This document shows, one piece after another, positions 26,001 through 33,882 of a stretch of 59,256 nt of DNA. Origin of the DNA: CAYXUG01 sp964468655 (GTDB lineage: Bacteria > Fidelibacterota > Marinisomatia > Marinisomatales > CAYXUG01). The DNA is taken from contig CAYXUG010000005.1 in NCBI GenBank assembly GCA_964468655.1, positions 1 through 59,256 of the forward strand. The letters are read 5' to 3'. The notes beneath the pieces were generated by a model that searched no databases, was not told the origin of the DNA, and worked only from the letters and a program-made list of their open reading frames with translations. A program made the position numbers and the translations under genes. Numbering within the stretch: position 1 is the first letter of the stretch; every line of letters begins with the position of its first letter.

Positions 26001-26393
26001 TATAAAGTCTGTATCGTTTTCTTTTACTTTAACAGTGGATGATAAAGTATCCCAATCCGGAATATCATCAGGTATGCCTTGACCACAGAAAGATGTTTCG
26101 TAATTAAATTTAAAGTTTAGTGAAATTGTTTCACCCAATGCTGGATAACTGCTATTTTCCTCTTCAAAACAGTGTAACCCAGATATTAAATACTGTTTAT
26201 TTAAATCATAAGAAGCGTTGTTTATAAAAACACCTGTACAACTTTTATTAGTCACTGGGTAATTAATTTGAACGACAGATCGTTTTATATCATCTACTCC
26301 GTCCCAGCAGTTCACATCAGTGAAACACGGTTGGCATATTACAGACTTATAAAACGTTAATGCAATTATAGTGATTTTTAACATTATTCTCAT
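23031..26393 (-). CDS. Secreted trypsin-like protease with beta-helix, TPR and C-terminal sorting domain
   Basis: 1120 residues from ATG 26393. An upstream TTG at 26432 is in frame but would precede the signal peptide MRIMLKITIIALTF. Residues ~20-260 resemble a lysyl-endopeptidase/trypsin-like domain: His74 in LISGLHCF, Asp129 in NDTDFILFEV and Ser221 in FGSSGSPLF make a plausible triad. Residues ~540-800 are a right-handed parallel beta-helix of short repeats (VMVNECIFTNN, IIVKNSLFSDN). About 840-960 is TPR-like (GDYEGAIADYLSE). The C-terminus is a type IX-style sorting domain (HQNYPNPFNPITTINFTI ... RKMVLLK), here carrying a palindromic insertion. Probably exported and surface-displayed. 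Confidence 0.8.
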   Translation of the reverse strand: MRIMLKITIIALTFYKSVICQPCFTDVNCWDGVDDIKRSVVQINYPVTNKSCTGVFINNASYDLNKQYLISGLHCFEEENSSYPALGETISLNFKFNYETSFCGQGIPDDIPDWDTLSSTVKVKENDTDFILFEVIDQVPNNSNIYYSGWSIENTDPENDLFIIHHPIPEQAPLNTDFKRISLSETGAVTASYPGSSYPPFTMWEVVLDLTNDGWITFGSSGSPLFNENKLVIGQLRGHGMDDIVVCGQDIYYFGKLSETWVRNEDFRNTIDPEGALTSENIVVFGMDTDSWTTNNWPIQLWNRYTEDESNLGGSLSLQLYLEDGNDFHFENILSGQPAIISLLFEDMVGSYLVSITNQNEILGKYHKQWGDKEDDYLLKSEIQYFGFEPEIDFVAYFDDQFLVEINSNIGLLPEIKDPWWFDPSIGEQHDPPVFHQVSTNSSYKVFLNQNSDFHPEIPIYSLRVPPCHLEGDIAYTFSHWSVSETDGINDAEFNESTEYETEVVFKNEGAEITANYAPENGMTGEISGIIPDGNVLHGDITVIGNLIIEENSHVYIAPGTYISFLPNTSFFCTGRLTAEGTAGNEITFSGFDSERLSLLNHAEASIKNCTFNGIELQIIDAEGPVMVNECIFTNNPGIACSIININNESEIIVKNSLFSDNETGIMTAAYTTAVIINCQFTGNETAIDAAYHSHPLILGNTINGEGSGTGLKVSGCSSPKLWKIYPDEWLCTRENNEIFNCFLGVHAFSESYPILGLLPNNGRYPETARIPGDYGATGWNRIYSNSIDVFNLNSHSVFAIGNNWYGPVQTGDLLCEESEPSYTSTEVVYEPTVFGLVGNNVLEDWGQTDRARIKEGQGDYEGAIADYLSEIMDDSGSDLAVSAVYGISRCQVALGKEDDLLSQLLELSNENQNSPIEEHGLSQCVTFKIKRRETEDLNDALCHIDDIRIKFPETVLEPKLLLEEGIISQLEGGLGRQTTTAVYERGLTPLSVEKYSKLIENFPESEYAKIAGAILGKQNSIGETETIPKKFTLHQNYPNPFNPITTINFTITSVEPLHATALLQIFDITGRLVETLVNEQIESGNHRVIWDASNVASGVYFYRLRAGDYQFTRKMVLLK
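23204..23231. repeat. 28-bp perfect palindrome inserted in coding sequence
   Basis: Arms GTAGAGCCGTTGCA and TGCAACGGCTCTAC form a perfect 28-bp palindrome. It lies inside the sorting domain of the secreted protease gene and encodes the residues VEPLHATALL, an unusual stretch where relatives go straight from the first strand (INFTI) to the next (LQIFDITGRLVE). It therefore looks like a mobile palindromic element that kept the frame open. Similar GTAGAG...CTCTAC palindromes are dispersed in many bacterial genomes. Confidence 0.75.
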
Positions 26394-26409
26394 TGAATGA
26401 CCACTTATA

Positions 26410-27567
26410 TTAAAATCTTTTACCTTTAGCAACTATTGCATAATTGAAAAATAGGTTGCGACCCACAAAAACAAGTAAACTGTCATTATAATCTGAGCTG
26501 CCATAGAGGAAATCATGCCCTATCAAGTTAGCGTATGCAGATCGGTACATGCCATACCTTATACCATTATAATGAACTATTTGACCATACTTATCCAGAA
26601 TAAAAATGTCGTTAACATCATTCACTATTATTTCTCTAACAATAAAAATAAGTGAGTATAGGTGATTAAGTGAATCTGCAGTCATTTCACCTGTTATGTA
26701 ATCGTATTTAACCAAATTTGACGGTCCTAATGACCCGCTTGTAGCAAGATAGACTGTATCTCCTAATACATCAATTCCATACGGTTTACCATAATCTTCT
26801 GGATTATTCGGATCACCATAATACCCTGCTGATTCATAAAAAGGTGTCCATTCACCATTTTTTAACTCAAGAGAAATGTTAGGGTTGTTTGTATAATCAT
26901 AACCAATAATAAAAACTGAATTTTCATTACCTACAATATTTTTCAAATCCACATCAGTCCCGCTATTCATTTCTGTAAAATCAATACCATTATAATGCAC
27001 TATGGAACCATTGTCACCTACAAAGTAAATGTTATCACTCGAAGTTCCCCAAATACCCTGACCAGGACTGCCTTCAATACCCATATCCGTTAAGTTATAT
27101 TGTGTCCATGAATTACCATCCCAATGCACTGGATAGCCGTATTTTGTTACCCAAATATCATTTTCAGAAAAGTAGAAAATTGAGTACAGTGTTGCAGAAT
27201 TAATGATTCTAATTAACTCCCACTCATTTCCATTCCAATGGGCTGCATTAAATAGCTCAAAACCTGTTCCATTAAAACTTGAATCAGGGTCTGGTACTTT
27301 AATATATCCGACAGCCCAAATATTATTTTCATTAATTATTACAACATCATTCAAAAAACTACTGTAGCCACCCAATGTATCCACCTCCCACATAAAGTTG
27401 TGACTTGTGGTGTCGAGGCAGCACTCAGTAGAATCTGAATCGCAAATGTGGTAGCCATCGGGGCATTCGATAGGTTCGTCCTGGGGGTTATCGGGGGGTG
27501 AGTCGGGGTCTTGTTGGCAGGCGAAGAAGATTATCAACATCAAACTTGTAATTAATATATTTTTCAC
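26410..27567 (-). CDS. Propeller-like lipoprotein
   Basis: 385 residues starting at GTG 27567, whose codon overlaps the asnS stop (GTGA). The longer in-frame ATG at 27636 is inside asnS and lacks a signal sequence. The start gives MKNILITSLMLIIFFACQQ, a lipoprotein signal peptide with a lipobox FFAC. After a Cys-containing linker (residues ~30-50, CPDGYHICDSDSTECC) the protein has repeated WNGNEWELI, YPVHWDGNSWTQY and IVHYNGIDFTEM elements, an HxNGxxW-type beta-propeller pattern (about 5-6 blades) common in FCB lipoproteins. Function unknown. Linked to asnS only by overlap. Confidence 0.72.
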   Translation of the reverse strand: MKNILITSLMLIIFFACQQDPDSPPDNPQDEPIECPDGYHICDSDSTECCLDTTSHNFMWEVDTLGGYSSFLNDVVIINENNIWAVGYIKVPDPDSSFNGTGFELFNAAHWNGNEWELIRIINSATLYSIFYFSENDIWVTKYGYPVHWDGNSWTQYNLTDMGIEGSPGQGIWGTSSDNIYFVGDNGSIVHYNGIDFTEMNSGTDVDLKNIVGNENSVFIIGYDYTNNPNISLELKNGEWTPFYESAGYYGDPNNPEDYGKPYGIDVLGDTVYLATSGSLGPSNLVKYDYITGEMTADSLNHLYSLIFIVREIIVNDVNDIFILDKYGQIVHYNGIRYGMYRSAYANLIGHDFLYGSSDYNDSLLVFVGRNLFFNYAIVAKGKRF

Positions 27568-28865
27568 GGCTCTAAACGGTAAATCATCCTCGGAAAGGGA
27601 ATTGTCTCCCGCACATGGGGAAGACCGCAAATCCACGCCACAACCCGCTCAATACCCATTCCATAACCGGCATGAGGCACAGAGCCATATTTACGCAGAT
27701 CGAGGTACCAGTTAAATGCATCCTTCGGGAGGTTTTCTTTTTTAATTCTTTCAATTAAAACATCAATATCTTCTTCCCGCTGCCCGCCGCCGATAATTTC
27801 ACCATAACCTTCCGGCGCCAGAACATCCATGCCCATAGCAAGTTTGTCATCATCGGGATCATGCTTCATATAGAAAGCTTTGATAGCTGAAGGAAATCTG
27901 TGAATCATGACCGGCTTATCAAATTTTTCTGCTAATACGGTCTCATGTCCCCCGCCGAAATCGCCACCCCATTCAAATTCCTCGCCCTCTTTTTGAAGCA
28001 CCTCAACGGCTTCCGTATAGGATATTTTAGGAAACGGTGGACTCACCTTTTCTAAATGAGAAGTATCTCTCTCTAGGGATTCAAGTTGTTCTTTACATCT
28101 TTCGAGACAACGTTCAACAATGTGCGATATATGCTTTTCAGCCCACCCCATATCTTCCTCCAAATCACAAAAAGCAATCTCCGGTTCAAGCATCCAGAAT
28201 TCTGTCAAATGCCGGCGGGTTTTGGATTTCTCTGCCCTGAACGTGGGACCAAAGCAGTAGGTTTTGCCAAATGACATAATGGTCGCTTCATTGTACAACT
28301 GCCCGCTCTGGGACAAATACGCTTTCTGCCCAAAGTAATCTGTTTCAAAAAGGGTTGTGGTGCCTTCGCAAGCATTGGGAGTGAAAATGGGTGTATCCAC
28401 CTGTACAAATCCATTGTCATCCAGAAAATCCCTGGCAGCGCGGATGATTTCGTGCCTTACCTTCAATATGGCGTGCTGGCGTTTTGATCTCAACCACAAA
28501 TGGCGGTTATCCATGAGAAATGCTGTACCGTGATCTTTTTTGGAAATGGGATATTCTTCAGCAATCTGGTGCACTGTGATATCCGATGCTTCCAGTTCAT
28601 AACCGCCCACAGCTCTATCGTCCTTTTTCACGAGTCCTTTTACTGAAATTGAAGATTCCTGTGTCAGTTCATTCTCAAGCTCAAATACACCGTCTGAGAC
28701 ATTATTATTTAAAATGACGCACTGGGTATAGCCCGTCCCATCCCTGAGGATTAAAAACCACAGTTTTCCGCTGGAGCGTTTGTTGTAAACCCATCCATGA
28801 AGTTCAACCTCTTCACCCACTTTCCCGGACAAATCAGAAATATACGTTCTGCTCACTTTATTCAC
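27564..28865 (-). CDS. asnS: Asparaginyl-tRNA synthetase
   Basis: 433 residues, typical. Class IIb synthetase charging tRNA-Asn. It has an N-terminal OB-fold (residues ~15-100, VELHGWVYNKRSSGKLWFLI) and a catalytic core with motif 2 (TFRAEKSKTRRHLTEFWMLE near 215) and motif 3 (YGMGIERVVAWICG near 410). The gene is followed by a propeller-type lipoprotein gene whose GTG start overlaps its TGA. Confidence 0.96.
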   Translation of the reverse strand: MNKVSRTYISDLSGKVGEEVELHGWVYNKRSSGKLWFLILRDGTGYTQCVILNNNVSDGVFELENELTQESSISVKGLVKKDDRAVGGYELEASDITVHQIAEEYPISKKDHGTAFLMDNRHLWLRSKRQHAILKVRHEIIRAARDFLDDNGFVQVDTPIFTPNACEGTTTLFETDYFGQKAYLSQSGQLYNEATIMSFGKTYCFGPTFRAEKSKTRRHLTEFWMLEPEIAFCDLEEDMGWAEKHISHIVERCLERCKEQLESLERDTSHLEKVSPPFPKISYTEAVEVLQKEGEEFEWGGDFGGGHETVLAEKFDKPVMIHRFPSAIKAFYMKHDPDDDKLAMGMDVLAPEGYGEIIGGGQREEDIDVLIERIKKENLPKDAFNWYLDLRKYGSVPHAGYGMGIERVVAWICGLPHVRETIPFPRMIYRLEP

Positions 28866-28868
28866 TCC

Positions 28869-29447
28869 TTACCACGTTGATACAATATCGTTTATGACAT
28901 CATTGGCAATCTTGCGGACTGCCACAACAAATGCCAGTTCTCTCGGCTCGCCAATTTCATCGGAATCGTCACCATCTATCTTGCCATCCTCGTCGTTATC
29001 AATTCCATCTATGGAGGCATCACCGGTGAGCGTGTACAATCCCCATCCGGAATAATTTTTACTGATAAGTGTTGAATCCTTCGCAGAATCCCACCACTCC
29101 ATCTGAATGGAAATATTCAGCCGGTATTCCATGACTTCCTCAATTTCTGAGTAGGTGTATGGAATGTCTGTCACTTTTGTGATGGTACCTTTCAGTACAG
29201 AATCGGAAATATTTTCATCCGTGACACTTAAAATATTTTCATCAATAAATGTATTGGTAATGGCATCGGTGATGGATTCGGAAACACCAAACTCCGCCGT
29301 TTCATTCAGGAATAGCGGAATGCTGATTGTTTTGATGTGAGAAGGAATTGATCCTCTAAAGGAATAGAACCCGCAGCCTGATACCACAAAAAATATCAAT
29401 AGTAATTTACTTTTTTGTCTGGTTTTTCTTCCCAAGGTCATATTCAT
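28869..29447 (-). CDS. LptE-like LPS-assembly lipoprotein
   Basis: 192 residues with a signal peptide ending in the lipobox FVVSGC, so it is a predicted outer-membrane lipoprotein. The start of the mature part, GFYSFRGSIPSHIKTISIPLF, and later LKGTITKV match the LptE/LPS-assembly lipoprotein family, which plugs LptD during LPS insertion. The middle contains a run of Asp residues, IDGIDNDEDGKIDGDDSDE (near residues 150-170), unusual for LptE and reminiscent of Ca2+-binding repeats. Its start lies 41 bases inside the upstream sigma-54 activator gene; ATG 29441 is an alternative. LPS genes elsewhere in the window support the assignment. Confidence 0.72.
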   Translation of the reverse strand: MNMTLGRKTRQKSKLLLIFFVVSGCGFYSFRGSIPSHIKTISIPLFLNETAEFGVSESITDAITNTFIDENILSVTDENISDSVLKGTITKVTDIPYTYSEIEEVMEYRLNISIQMEWWDSAKDSTLISKNYSGWGLYTLTGDASIDGIDNDEDGKIDGDDSDEIGEPRELAFVVAVRKIANDVINDIVSTW

Positions 29448-30609
29448 TAATTTTTCTGTAAAGTGTTCTTTCGCTCATGTTCAGCGCTTTGGCTGCTTTT
29501 CTCCTGTTATTTTTAAATTTTTGCAGTGTCCTTTTGATAGTCTCTTTCTCAATTTCCTTCAATGTGACCTCACCGATTGATTCAGATTTAAGTGCGTTGG
29601 ATTTTTCCCCTTCAATGGTGTGGAAAGGAACTTCAGCCATAATTTCATCTGTGGGTAAATATCCCATAGGCGGTTTTTCAGTTTTAATTTGATTGCCCGC
29701 TAAAATGGATTTGATATCCCTCATATCCTGCCTCAAGAATAAAAGCTGCTGAAGGATCAATTCACGTTCCGCCTGCTCAGATGATTTCCCCAAAGGAACT
29801 GGTAACTGACCGGATGTTTCTTCAACTTCCGGGGCAAGGTGCTTTATGGCCAATTCACCGGATATTCTGTTTCCTTTTTCGAGTACAATAATTCGTTCAA
29901 CGAAATTTTTCAATTCCCGGACATTACCGGGCCAGTCATATTGCTTTAATATTTTAATGGCATCTGAGGTGAATCCCCTGTAAATAATATCGTTGCTCCT
30001 TGAAAACTGGAGTGCAAATCTTTCCACAAGGTCATCCAAATCCTCAAATCTCTGTCTCAATGGCGGAACTTCAATGGATACCGTTCTGAGGCGGTAATAT
30101 AAATCTTTCCTGAAATTTCCTTTTCCACATTCATTTAACAGAATTTTGTTGGTGGCGGCAATAATCCGGACATCCACTTTTCTGGTTTTTGCATCACCCA
30201 CCCGCATAAATTCACCTTGTTCCAAAACCCTCAAAAGTTTCACCTGCGTTTCCATGGGCATTTCGCCAATTTCATCGAGGAACAATATACCGCCATCCGC
30301 TTCCTCAAAATATCCTTTCCTGTCTTCGGCTGCACCGGTGTAGGCGCCTTTTTTCGAACCAAACAATTCACTCTCAATGATGCCTACGGGAATGGCGCCG
30401 CAATTTACCGTCACCAGCGGTTTGGGAGACCGGCTGCTCATTTTGTGAATGGCTTTTGCAACCATTTCCTTCCCTGTTCCTGATTCGCCTGTTATTAAAA
30501 CAGAAATATCAATTGGAGCAATTTCAAGAATCATTCCAAGAGCCCGCTGCATGGTATCGGAATTGCCCACAAATCCCGTGGACCTTTTAACTTTTTCCTG
30601 ATCGCTCAC
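29407..30609 (-). CDS. Sigma-54-dependent transcriptional activator (no receiver domain)
   Basis: 400-residue NtrC-type AAA+ activator. The central domain has Walker A GESGTGKE near residue 40, the sigma-54-contacting loop GAYTGA (usually GAFTGA) at ~95, Walker B GGILFLDEIGEMP and the sensor II segment. The C-terminus has a Fis-type HTH (FKNNRRKAAKALNMSERTL). A receiver or sensor domain is absent from the N-terminus (only ~15 residues precede the AAA+ domain), so activation must come from a partner or ligand. It overlaps lptE by 41 bases, and its ATG overlaps the end of the upstream epimerase gene. Confidence 0.9.
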   Translation of the reverse strand: MSDQEKVKRSTGFVGNSDTMQRALGMILEIAPIDISVLITGESGTGKEMVAKAIHKMSSRSPKPLVTVNCGAIPVGIIESELFGSKKGAYTGAAEDRKGYFEEADGGILFLDEIGEMPMETQVKLLRVLEQGEFMRVGDAKTRKVDVRIIAATNKILLNECGKGNFRKDLYYRLRTVSIEVPPLRQRFEDLDDLVERFALQFSRSNDIIYRGFTSDAIKILKQYDWPGNVRELKNFVERIIVLEKGNRISGELAIKHLAPEVEETSGQLPVPLGKSSEQAERELILQQLLFLRQDMRDIKSILAGNQIKTEKPPMGYLPTDEIMAEVPFHTIEGEKSNALKSESIGEVTLKEIEKETIKRTLQKFKNNRRKAAKALNMSERTLYRKINEYDLGKKNQTKK

Positions 30610-31556
30610 CTTAATTCTCCATTTTTAAAATATTCAAAAGTCTGGAACAATCCATCTTCAATTGATATTGTTGGTTCCCAATTCAAAACCTGTTTTGCAA
30701 GTGCATTGTTCAAAACACTTCTCTGCTGTTCGCCTTTTTTGGCAGGACCGTATGCGGATTCCATTTTATTCCCTGAAAATGATGATAGATGATTAAAAAT
30801 ATCATTTACGGTTGTTTCGACTCCGGTGCCAATGTTTACCATTCCAGTTTCTTTATAATCCAAAGCTGACAAATTTGCTTTCACCACATCACTCACATGT
30901 ACGTAATCCCGTGTCTGTTTCCCATCTCCATTTATGGTTGGTGTTTCATTATCTACAAGTTTTCTGCAAAATATTGCAACAACGCCCGCTTCTCCGTGAG
31001 GGTTTTGCCGCTGACCGTAAATATTGGCATACCTCAAGACAAAGTACTTCAAGCCGTAAACTTTTTCGTAATAATAAAGATATTTTTCGATGGACAGTTT
31101 GGCTATTCCGTATGGAGACTCAGGTCGAATCGGGTGATTTTCATCTGCCGGAAAGACATCCTGCTCACCGTATATGGCGCCACCTGTGGATGCGAAAATG
31201 AACTTTTTTACTCCTGATTTAACAGACGCCTCCAATACATTCAAACTCCCCTTGATATTCACGTCTGCGTCAAATGCAGGATCTGATACCGAAGCTCTTA
31301 AATTAATCTGCGCCGCATGGTGATTCACAACATCAAACTGCTCGTTTTCGAATAACCGGTTTACCTTCTCCTTCTCACGGATATCCAATTCAACAAATTG
31401 ACTCCCGGGATTCAAGAATTTCTTTTTCCCTGTACTAAGGTTATCCAAAACGACCACATCATGTCCGGCTTGGATGTAGGCATCCTGAATGTGTGAACCG
31501 ATAAATCCGGCGCCGCCAGTAATAAGGATTTTCAATGCTTTCTCAACTTGGTTCAT
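30606..31556 (-). CDS. NAD-dependent epimerase/dehydratase (UDP-glucose 4-epimerase-like)
   Basis: 316-residue extended short-chain dehydrogenase/reductase. It binds NAD via GGAGFIGSHI (near residue 14), has the catalytic Ser/Thr in FASTGGAIYGE and the YxxxK pair in SPYGIAKLSIEKYL, and ends in the usual substrate-binding region. The closest family pattern is UDP-glucose/UDP-glucuronate 4-epimerases that feed surface polysaccharides, but substrate specificity cannot be fixed from sequence. It is the first gene of an operon with the sigma-54 activator and lptE. The 87 bases to uvrB (31557-31643) hold no gene. Confidence 0.88.
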   Translation of the reverse strand: MNQVEKALKILITGGAGFIGSHIQDAYIQAGHDVVVLDNLSTGKKKFLNPGSQFVELDIREKEKVNRLFENEQFDVVNHHAAQINLRASVSDPAFDADVNIKGSLNVLEASVKSGVKKFIFASTGGAIYGEQDVFPADENHPIRPESPYGIAKLSIEKYLYYYEKVYGLKYFVLRYANIYGQRQNPHGEAGVVAIFCRKLVDNETPTINGDGKQTRDYVHVSDVVKANLSALDYKETGMVNIGTGVETTVNDIFNHLSSFSGNKMESAYGPAKKGEQQRSVLNNALAKQVLNWEPTISIEDGLFQTFEYFKNGELR

Positions 31557-31643
31557 TATTTTATGACTATTGCCATTTTCCGAGTGTGGGATTTTAATTG
31601 AAATGTTGGATACAACGCAAATGGAGTTGTTCAGACATGATCA

Positions 31644-33638
31644 TTAATTTAAAATAACCTCCTGCCTTAATTCTTCAATTTCATCTCTGAGCCGGGCTGC
31701 CTTTTCAAATTCAAGGTTTTCTGCCGCTTCAAGCATTTCCTGTTTCATCATGTCAAGGACTGCTGCTTTGTCGAGGTTTTCAAACATATCTCCTCTTTTT
31801 TTGTATTCCGTGTCCAAACTGTCTGAACAGGCATCCGCTACCGACGTAGTCATCAAAACATCATCCATGGATTTATAAATAGTCTTCGGTAATATTCCGT
31901 GTTTTTCATTGTACTTCTTTTGAACCTCTCTTCGTCTGTTTGTTTCATCAATCACTTTTTTCATGGAAGAGGTCAAACGATCGGCATAAAAAATGACCAT
32001 CCCGTTCACATTTCTGGATGCTCTCCCCGAAACTTGCATTAAGGATGATTCCGAGCGAAGAAATCCCTCCTTATCCGCATCCAAGACTGCCACCAGAGAA
32101 ACTTCAGGCAAATCCAATCCTTCTCTGAGCAGATTAATGCCAACCAGAACATCAAATTCACCCATTCTTAAATTCCTTAATATTTTCACTCTTTCCAGTG
32201 AGTTAATCTCCGAGTGCAGGTATTGTACCCGGATGTCCATCCCTTTCAAATATTCCGTCAAATCTTCACTCATTCTTTTGGTGAGCGTTGTAACAAGAAT
32301 TCTTTCTTTCCTTTTGGTGCATTTTCTGATTTCACCGATGAGATCATCAATTTGACCCTCCGTTTTACGAACTTCAATATTAGGATCAATGAGTCCGGTT
32401 GGTCTGATGAGTTGTTCAACTACAACTCCATCACATCTTATCAGTTCCCTGGGTCCCGGTGTTGCTGATACAAAAACTGTCTGATTGATTATTTCATCAA
32501 ATTCTTCAGCTTTCATAGGACGGTTATCAAGGGCGGATGGGAGCCGGAATCCATATTCAACCAGTACCATTTTTCTGCTCCTGTCACCTTTATACATTCC
32601 CTGGATTTGGGGCAGTGTAACATGGGATTCATCGATAAACATTAGATAGTCATCCGGGAAAAAATCCAGTAATGTCCATGGCCGCTGTCCCGATTTTCTA
32701 CCAGAGAAATATCTGGAATAATTTTCTATCCCTGAGCAGTATCCCATTTCCAGCATCATTTCCAGGTCAAAATTTGTACGCTGTTCCAGCCGTTGTGCTT
32801 CCAGGAGTTTTCCCTCATCCCGCATCATTTGAAGATTCTCGCCCAGTTCTTCCCTAATGAGTTCAGCAATACTTCCCATCTGATCTTCATCTATTACAAA
32901 ATGTTTCGCCGGAAAAATACTCACGGAATCTTCCTGACTTATCATCTCTCCCGATACAGGATGAAAAAAAGAAATAGAATCAATTTGATTACCAAACATA
33001 TCAATCCTTATGCACGTTTCTTCATAAGCGGGAAAAATTTCGACAATGTCGCCTCTTGCTCTGAAATTACCTCTTTCCAAAACTGCGTCATTACGATTGT
33101 AATAAATATTGATGAGAGATGAATATAAATTCCTTTGATTAATGTTATCACCACACTTCAAAGTGACTACCTGTTTTTTGTATTCTTCCGGTGAACCGAT
33201 ACCATAAATACACGAAACACTGCTGACGATGATGACATCTCTCCGATCAATTAGTGAACTGGTTGCCTTTAACCTAAGCCGGTCTATTTCTTCATTGATA
33301 GAGGAATCTTTTTCAATGAATGTGTCCGTAACAGGGAGATAAGCTTCCGGCTGGTAATAGTCGTAATAACTTATAAAATATTCTACTGCATTATCAGGAA
33401 ACAGAGACTTGAATTCACCATAAAGCTGAGCAGCCAATGTTTTATTGTGCGAAAAGATTAGAGTTGGTTTTTGTACTTCCTGTATTACATTCGCCATGGT
33501 GAATGTTTTTCCGCTTCCCGTAACACCCAGCAAAGTCTGATTTTTTTCACCCTTATTGAGTCCATTTACCAACTGAGCGATAGCTTGTGGCTGATCCCCG
33601 GTTGGCAAAAAATCACTGTTTATTCTAAATTCTGCCAT
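31644..33638 (-). CDS. uvrB: Excinuclease ABC subunit UvrB
   Basis: 664 residues, the standard length. Damage-recognition helicase of nucleotide excision repair, working with UvrA and UvrC. It has Walker A GVTGSGKT near residue 39, the beta-hairpin region (SYYDYYQPEAYLP), helicase motifs MFIDESH and VGINLLREGLDLPEV, QVSGRASRN, and the C-terminal UVR motif (MKQEMLEAAENLEFEKAARL), a helical hairpin that contacts UvrC. It faces the two-component cassette across a 244-bp divergent intergenic region (33639-33882). Confidence 0.97.
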   Translation of the reverse strand: MAEFRINSDFLPTGDQPQAIAQLVNGLNKGEKNQTLLGVTGSGKTFTMANVIQEVQKPTLIFSHNKTLAAQLYGEFKSLFPDNAVEYFISYYDYYQPEAYLPVTDTFIEKDSSINEEIDRLRLKATSSLIDRRDVIIVSSVSCIYGIGSPEEYKKQVVTLKCGDNINQRNLYSSLINIYYNRNDAVLERGNFRARGDIVEIFPAYEETCIRIDMFGNQIDSISFFHPVSGEMISQEDSVSIFPAKHFVIDEDQMGSIAELIREELGENLQMMRDEGKLLEAQRLEQRTNFDLEMMLEMGYCSGIENYSRYFSGRKSGQRPWTLLDFFPDDYLMFIDESHVTLPQIQGMYKGDRSRKMVLVEYGFRLPSALDNRPMKAEEFDEIINQTVFVSATPGPRELIRCDGVVVEQLIRPTGLIDPNIEVRKTEGQIDDLIGEIRKCTKRKERILVTTLTKRMSEDLTEYLKGMDIRVQYLHSEINSLERVKILRNLRMGEFDVLVGINLLREGLDLPEVSLVAVLDADKEGFLRSESSLMQVSGRASRNVNGMVIFYADRLTSSMKKVIDETNRRREVQKKYNEKHGILPKTIYKSMDDVLMTTSVADACSDSLDTEYKKRGDMFENLDKAAVLDMMKQEMLEAAENLEFEKAARLRDEIEELRQEVILN

Positions 33639-33882
33639 ATTGACCCATAAGTTAAGAGCCTGTGAGTGAAGTTGTCAAGAATTGTATCCGCATATTTTAC
33701 AGATAGCTATTCTTCATTGATTTTTACAATATTAAATAACGAATTATTCATGTAACACAGATTTTTATGAAAGTTTTAATGAAACCAGATAGTTATATTC
33801 GTAAATTATTATAATTACATTTCACCAATAACGAGTATTTACATGATTCATTACTTAACAATAGTAAGAAAATCCTGAACAG

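Noticed and set aside
27564..27636. Longer start of the propeller lipoprotein at ATG 27636.
   Set aside because: It lies inside asnS and removes the lipoprotein signal; GTG 27567 gives a lipobox and a stop-start overlap.
33650..33678. Possible uvrB promoter TTGACA-17-TTAACT on the minus strand.
   Set aside because: The -10 is weak and would leave a leader of only about five bases before the ATG; not called.
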